64,000 nucleotides of DNA from a virus. Made by a program: the position numbers and the translations under genes. The stretch covers positions 1 through 64,000 of the IMG/VR virus record IMGVR_UViG_3300027608_000014, one strand, 5' to 3'. The notes below the pieces were generated by a model. The model was not told the DNA's origin. It was given only the letters and a program-made list of their open reading frames with translations, and did not search any database. Shown one piece after another: positions 60,095 to 64,000 of the stretch; position 1 is the stretch's first letter, and each line of letters opens with the position of its first letter.

Positions 60095-61516
60095 ATGAGT
60101 CCCAACCTTATCATTTCAGATGCCGTCCTGGATCTTTCTTCTTATCAGCCCACGAATGAAAAGAGTGCCCCTAGTGGATATGCGTCGTTAAACGCTAGCA
60201 GTGTCGTTCCTCCAGCAGAGCTATTCCCTAACTTCTCGGCGTCACCAGTTGGATCTTTGTGGGTTAAGGGGAGCAGCACGGCAATGGCCGTTCAGGCTGG
60301 AACGACTTTTGATACCAATGGTATCACTGCTGGTCAGGTCAGGGTTGGCTTGATCACTGGCACACAGTACGGAATCGATCAGCAGAGGGCAAGCGCACCA
60401 CTATATCTTCACAGCAGTGCGGGAAGTAATAGGGTATATATTAGCTACAACCAATTTGTCGGCGGCGCAGACTCTGGCGGAAACAACTTTACCTGGAGCG
60501 TAGGTCCAACCGGAACATTTGCACTATTGGGAGGAACATTTGGTGGCACAGTCAACATGACGACCCATCCAATCAGCAACATTACAACTGCCTCTGGATC
60601 AACACTTACTGTTAATTTTGATACAGGGGGAATTGCTTCAACCGGAACAATGGCACTTACCGGTACCGTTACTGTGCCGAATGCCCACACCGGAAGTGTT
60701 GATGGTCGTCCAGTAAACCGAGTATCTGGCGACACCCTTTACGCAAGGAAGGACACAACTAATACCTACAGTCAGGTTCAGACCTTTACTCAGAAGCCAA
60801 CCTTTACCGCTCTGCTAAATCAGAGCGACACTACCGGACTGACAGCAGCTCTAGCTGACAGACTGACAAGATCTACTGGTGGAACAATGGCAGGACCAAT
60901 CGCCATGGGATCCAATAAGATTACCGGACTTGGCGCTCCAACTGCCGCTACTCAGGATGCAGCCACAGCGACTTACGTGGAGTCGTTGTCAACAACATCC
61001 ACTGGTGGAATCCTAACCAACCTAATTGCTACCTCTCCGCTGACCAAGTCCATGGCGGGAAGTGTCACTACGATTTCGCTGCCAGTAGCGTCAAATAGTT
61101 CAGCTGGGTATCTCTCTATATCTGATTGGCAAAAATTCAATTCGACTGCCGCACTGACTACCAATCAGGCCGATGCCACCATCTTTGCGGGTCCAGTCTC
61201 TGGGGCCGACGCCTACCCCACATTTAGAGCTCTAGCGCTGACAGACTTGGCGGATTTCGCATTTACAGCAACTCAAACCTTAACGATTGGACCTGTCTCC
61301 AGCCAGTCTCATGCCGACAGTGCCAACATTTCAGTCGCAGGCGCAGCGGTCGGAAATCCGGTAATCTTAGGTCTCCCTGCTGCGCCGATCGCTGGAATCT
61401 CTTACTTTGCTTATGTCGCCTCGACAAACAATGTAAAGATCAGGGCCCTCAACATAACGGGATCATCCGTCACAGTGACGTCTGCCAGCTACACTGTAAC
61501 CGTCATTAAGACCTAA
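60095..61516 (+). CDS. Tail fibre protein
   Basis: 473 residues, Thr/Ser/Ala/Gly-rich beta protein. Typical fibre phrases: GGTMAGPIAMGSNKITGLGA then PTAATQDAATATYVESL, and YPTFRALALTDLADFAFTAT. The N-terminal part (about 1-80: ISDAVLDLSSYQPTNEKSAPSGYASLNAS) may attach to the virion; the C-terminal ~90 residues (SQSHADSANISVAGAAVGNP... NNVKIRALNITGSSVTVTSA) form a jelly-roll-like tip. It shares the FRALA linker style with the fibre at position 1. Four bases precede the next gene. Confidence 0.85.
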   Translation: MSPNLIISDAVLDLSSYQPTNEKSAPSGYASLNASSVVPPAELFPNFSASPVGSLWVKGSSTAMAVQAGTTFDTNGITAGQVRVGLITGTQYGIDQQRASAPLYLHSSAGSNRVYISYNQFVGGADSGGNNFTWSVGPTGTFALLGGTFGGTVNMTTHPISNITTASGSTLTVNFDTGGIASTGTMALTGTVTVPNAHTGSVDGRPVNRVSGDTLYARKDTTNTYSQVQTFTQKPTFTALLNQSDTTGLTAALADRLTRSTGGTMAGPIAMGSNKITGLGAPTAATQDAATATYVESLSTTSTGGILTNLIATSPLTKSMAGSVTTISLPVASNSSAGYLSISDWQKFNSTAALTTNQADATIFAGPVSGADAYPTFRALALTDLADFAFTATQTLTIGPVSSQSHADSANISVAGAAVGNPVILGLPAAPIAGISYFAYVASTNNVKIRALNITGSSVTVTSASYTVTVIKT

Positions 61517-61520
61517 TTAT

Positions 61521-62246
61521 ATGGCACTATCTACCTACGTCTGGACCAAACAGGTCACTGAGGAGGCAGCGAGCTCGACCTCAGGAAACCAGGCTGGTCA
61601 CCGACTGATTATTGAGATCATAGAGTCATCTATTATTGATGGTAATCCATTTGTTTTTCAAAGGGCAGTAGTGAGCGACGGATCAACAGACTACGAGGAT
61701 GCCTTCTACTCTGTTGCCTCTGTTGTCGATATGGCGGATCTTTCTGTAGATGATCCGGCGACAGGCTCTGTCTTCTACAGAACCAACTCAATTGATCTTT
61801 TTTTCTCGGATCTAGACTCCCTGAATGACGCCATCGTTGATATCAAAGACGCCCTAGGTTCCCTTTGTCTGGCTAATGATACAGCCATCACTCTGACGCC
61901 TGCAGTTATAGATTATTATCCAGAGGGAAGCTACGAGCGTTACTGGGGAGTCTCTGGAAATCCAACTCTAACCAATGCGGAGATCATCGCTCTGGAGCAC
62001 GAGGAAGGAACCGTAAAGGCTACAAGCAAAACTTACGACACCAACGATGCGACTCTATATCTCTATATTGCCTTCAGGGCCGCACTCGGAACTGGGACGT
62101 TTACTCTAAACGGCGCGGCCGTTTCGGGTGGAATGACACTGGCAGTTACGTCTGTGACCAATGCCAATGGATACGCTGCCTCTTACAACGTCTATCGAAC
62201 AACCGTGACCAAGACCGGATCGGCATTAGTCTTAGCTGTAACATGA
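61521..62246 (+). CDS. Fibre-associated protein
   Basis: 241 residues. The N-terminal ~120 residues are helical/beta (DLFFSDLDSLNDAIVDIKDALGSL), and the C-terminus YLYIAFRAALGTGTFTLNGAAV... TNANGYAASYNVYRTTVTKTGSALVLAVT closely resembles a C-terminal domain common in phage fibre or fibre-adjacent proteins ('Y-x-Y-i-A-y-x-A-x-L-G...N-x-x-G-y...Y-x-v-y-R-T'). Overlaps the next gene by 4 bases. Likely a fibre tip or receptor-binding partner. Confidence 0.78.
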   Translation: MALSTYVWTKQVTEEAASSTSGNQAGHRLIIEIIESSIIDGNPFVFQRAVVSDGSTDYEDAFYSVASVVDMADLSVDDPATGSVFYRTNSIDLFFSDLDSLNDAIVDIKDALGSLCLANDTAITLTPAVIDYYPEGSYERYWGVSGNPTLTNAEIIALEHEEGTVKATSKTYDTNDATLYLYIAFRAALGTGTFTLNGAAVSGGMTLAVTSVTNANGYAASYNVYRTTVTKTGSALVLAVT

Positions 62247-62548
62247 TACTAGATCAAAACAAAGTTAGACGGCTGCTGCAGAATGCTGCATTGAGCGTGA
62301 CGATGCCAGAACTGTCTCTGTTTGTCGATCAAGCTAAGGCCGTCAAGTCTATGGTTCTCACTGGAGGTTGTCGTCCATGCCAGGAGAACGCAAAGATGAT
62401 GCCGATCGTTACAAGGGCACAGGACTTCATCTCCAGACTTTCTCCTGAAAGGATTTCAGTATTGAAGTCAATCCTTGGAGTAAGGGACAGGCTATTTTCG
62501 TACTCTCCTGGGAAACATGGCAAGCCGGGACTGGTCGAATTGAAATAG
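62243..62548 (+). CDS. Small fibre-operon protein, unknown
   Basis: 101 residues, helical, with a C-x2-C in GGCRPCQENAKMM (about 41-46). No membrane segment. ATGA overlap with the fibre-associated gene. Could be a fibre-assembly chaperone, by position only. Confidence 0.7.
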   Translation: MILDQNKVRRLLQNAALSVTMPELSLFVDQAKAVKSMVLTGGCRPCQENAKMMPIVTRAQDFISRLSPERISVLKSILGVRDRLFSYSPGKHGKPGLVELK

Positions 62549-62567
62549 CTAAAAAAAAGCAATTTTG

Positions 62568-62597
62568 TTGATGACAGCCTAATCTATCTCCGATACT
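62568..62597 (+). promoter_or_regulatory. Candidate promoter before the exported-protein gene
   Basis: TTGATG (62568-62573), 18-base spacer, GATACT (62592-62597). Predicted leader of about 10 bases to ATG 62614. Confidence 0.4.
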
Positions 62598-62613
62598 ATC
62601 TACGCACATATAT

Positions 62614-63294
62614 ATGAAGAAACTCATCCTATCCCTTTTCACCCTAACTGCACTTTCCTTCTCTGCCCTCGGCGGTCAGAACGAGAAGTTCACGGGTACC
62701 ACCCAAATCCAAGCGGGCACTCTGACGCTCAAGCCAGGAACGACCCTCACTCTTTCCAATACAGCTTCAGCTCCGCAGCTCGATCGAGCGTTCTATCTTG
62801 GCGAACCAGCAACGTCGCTAACTATTGTTACTGCCACAGCGATTACCGCTGCTGGCACAACCTATACCGTCGCTAACCAGCCCGACGTTCCTCGTTTGCT
62901 TCAGACGGTAAGAGCTCTGACGAGTACTGCCGATACGGGTGTGATTTCAGTAACTATCGTTGGAACCGACACAACTGGCGCTGCTCTTACTGAAACAATT
63001 CTAGTGGCTACTGGTGCAACAACCACCCTTGGAACGAAAGCGTTTAAAACCGTAACGAGCGTTACTCAAGTGGGAACCAACACAGCTGTTGCTGGAGCCG
63101 ATACCGTAGCCGTTACCTGTCAGGGTGTTTATGGACTTCCAGTTATTCCAGTTGAAAACCAGACGTTTGCGATCACGACTTCCGGCAGTACTCTCGCCGC
63201 TTCTGCTGTCGTAACAAATGCCAGCGTTGCCCTTTGCACAGTTGCAGTGGCCTCCAATGGTGGTGCTAAGCTCTGGGTCCACATCGCCCGCTAA
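62614..63294 (+). CDS. Exported beta-rich protein with Sec signal peptide
   Basis: 226 residues. Residues 1-21 (MKKLILSLFTLTALSFSALG) are a textbook signal peptide: two Lys, a hydrophobic core and a likely cleavage site after SALG/G near residue 21. The mature part is Thr/Ala/Val-rich beta sandwich (TTYTVANQPDVPRLLQTVRAL; VISVTIVGTDTTGAALTETI), like domains of phage decoration or fibre proteins. Exported proteins are rare in phage late blocks; this one may be secreted to the periplasm or outer surface and could block adsorption of other phages. A strong terminator follows. Confidence 0.82.
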   Translation: MKKLILSLFTLTALSFSALGGQNEKFTGTTQIQAGTLTLKPGTTLTLSNTASAPQLDRAFYLGEPATSLTIVTATAITAAGTTYTVANQPDVPRLLQTVRALTSTADTGVISVTIVGTDTTGAALTETILVATGATTTLGTKAFKTVTSVTQVGTNTAVAGADTVAVTCQGVYGLPVIPVENQTFAITTSGSTLAASAVVTNASVALCTVAVASNGGAKLWVHIAR

Positions 63295-63314
63295 GTAGTT
63301 TCCCCTCACAATCT

Positions 63315-63341
63315 ACCCGACCAGAAATGGTCGGGTTTTTT
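63315..63341 (+). terminator. Intrinsic terminator after the exported-protein gene
   Basis: ACCCGACCA (63315-63323) pairs with TGGTCGGGT (63328-63336), loop GAAA, followed by T6. Confidence 0.9.
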
Positions 63342-63401
63342 GTTGTCGTGATGCAAAGAAGGTCCTTGCGTCGAATCGATTTCTTCGTATTCTTATGCCA
63401 C

Positions 63402-63866
63402 ATGAGAAAACCACTAACCGAAGAACAGAAAGCCAAAAATCGCATATATCGAATGGCCTACTATGAGAAAAATAAAGACCTTGAATTGGCCAGGGCAAAA
63501 GAGTACCAATCAAAAAATCGTGAGAAGCTCAATGATTACTACCGAGAGTATCATGCCAAGGATCGAGAGAAGAACAATGAGTATCATAGGCAATATCGAA
63601 AGGACAATCCTGATAAGATTGCCAGGATTGAGTTTGAGTCCAAAGCTAGAAATCCTCTGAAAGAATGGGCCAAGGATCAGTGCCAGAAGGCCGTTCGTCA
63701 GGGGCTCTTAAGTAGGCCAGATAAGTGCGATAGGTGTCCCACTGCATGCGTACCAGATGGACATCATGAAGATTACAGCAGGCCGTTGGATGTAGTGTGG
63801 CTGTGTCACACTTGTCACGCAGTTGCCGATCGATCTAGGAGGGCTAAGGAGAAAGCCACAAGGTAA
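63402..63866 (+). CDS. HNH endonuclease-type zinc protein
   Basis: 154 residues from ATG 63402; an in-frame Met at 63327 lies in the terminator and is not used. The N-terminal ~90 residues are Lys/Glu/Tyr-rich helix (YYEKNKDLELARAKEYQSKN... YHRQYRKDNPDKIAR). The C-terminus has CDRCPTACVPDGHHEDYSRP and LDVVWLCHTCHAVAD: two C-x2-C pairs around a G-H-H-E-D-Y...V-W-L-C motif known from many small phage HNH-like proteins. It is outside the structural operon, between the terminator and the inverted repeat, so probably a mobile homing-type gene. Confidence 0.78.
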   Translation: MRKPLTEEQKAKNRIYRMAYYEKNKDLELARAKEYQSKNREKLNDYYREYHAKDREKNNEYHRQYRKDNPDKIARIEFESKARNPLKEWAKDQCQKAVRQGLLSRPDKCDRCPTACVPDGHHEDYSRPLDVVWLCHTCHAVADRSRRAKEKATR

Positions 63867-63908
63867 AGATACAAGAGGTCGGAAATGATAGAATATGGGA
63901 CATAATAC

Positions 63909-63947
63909 TTTGTATAGCATATATCTATCAGATACATGTTATACAAA
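63909..63947 (+). repeat. 39-base near-perfect inverted repeat
   Basis: Arms 63909-63926 (tttgtatagcatatatct) and 63930-63947 (agatacatgttatacaaa) pair over 18 positions with one G-T wobble and one A-C mismatch and a 3-base loop. It is AT-rich and in an intergenic region with no T-run, so it does not look like a terminator. Possible operator, recombination or packaging/replication site. Confidence 0.7.
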
Positions 63948-63966
63948 AGGCCTTAGGGCCCAACAC

Positions 63967-64000
63967 ATGTCGCAAGACAAAAGTCTTCATCGAGCTGAAC
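63967..64000 (+). CDS. Possible 5' end of a further gene
   Basis: ATG 63967 opens a frame to the window edge (MSQDKSLHRAE...). Only 11 codons are visible, no ribosome site is present, and a small AAGAC-AAAA-GTCTT hairpin lies inside it, so this is only a possibility. Confidence 0.2.
   Translation, partial: MSQDKSLHRAE

Noticed and set aside
62549-62575. Possible terminator at the run of A after the 101-residue gene.
   Set aside because: The A-run and TTTTGTTG are present but no stable stem forms between them.
63327-63401. Start at 63327 for the HNH-type gene.
   Set aside because: It lies within the terminator hairpin 63315-63341; ATG 63402 begins the charged helix.
63905-63950. A loxP-like arm (ACTTTGTATA-GCATA) at the inverted repeat.
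   Set aside because: The two TATA-type arms are 23 bases apart rather than 8, and only one arm resembles loxP, so it is not a Cre-type site.

Overview
The window is part of a large contractile-tailed bacteriophage (myovirus-type) genome or prophage-like contig. Every convincing gene is on the + strand and genes are tightly packed: many neighbours overlap by 1-4 bases (ATGA or TAATG) or are separated by 1-4 bases (TAA-T-ATG). Recognisable parts are a prohead protease, scaffold-like protein, major capsid protein candidate, tail sheath, tail tube, spike, a frameshifted tail-chaperone pair, tape-measure candidate, hub, gp25-like and gp6/J-like baseplate proteins and many fibre proteins. No tRNA, CRISPR array, integrase, terminase or portal was recognised, so the window is not the whole genome. 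A Sec signal peptide on one late gene suggests a Gram-negative host; the host is otherwise unknown. Shine-Dalgarno sites are rare; translational coupling and very short leaders seem to replace them.

Layout. 1-3.7 kb: fibre/adhesin proteins, the first cut by the window edge. 3.7-8.2 kb: small accessory genes (membrane-anchored XhlA-like protein, Cys-rich miniprotein, a tandem paralogue pair, a calcineurin-like phosphoesterase, an HExxH protein). 8.2-10.1 kb: a homologue of the C-terminal half of RNA polymerase beta' (bridge helix, four zinc cysteines, trigger-loop His). 10.3-20.7 kb: large unfamiliar proteins, probably head/core components, several with glycine-zipper membrane segments. 20.7-28.6 kb: protease, scaffold, capsid and decoration proteins and one more glycine-zipper protein. 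28.6-34.1 kb: neck, tail completion, sheath, tube. 34.2-50.7 kb: spike, chaperones, tape measure, hub, a sigma-70-family factor, baseplate wedge. 50.7-57.8 kb: five tandem paralogous virion-type proteins interrupted by a small HNH endonuclease cassette, then a collagen-like fibre. 57.8-64 kb: two-domain glycosyltransferase, methyltransferase, more fibres, an exported protein, a second HNH endonuclease and a 39-base inverted repeat.

The most interesting inferred system is head maturation. Proteins from about 10 to 28 kb are rich in Lys-x-Ala tripeptides, and two of them (13001 and 26860) share an N-terminal peptide (NKFTQ-aromatic-YL...NK-K/R-A). The major capsid protein carries Lys-x-Ala at residues 15-17 and 25-27. 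I saw none in the tail proteins I read for comparison. This looks like a capsid-targeting and processing code read by the encoded prohead protease, analogous to but different in sequence from the T4 gp21 system. Other leads are the beta' fragment with its own sigma factor, near-leaderless promoters, a -1 frameshift in the tail chaperones, a +1-offset tandem duplication at the end of the tape-measure gene, cysteine-ladder beta-helices and the five-member paralogue array.
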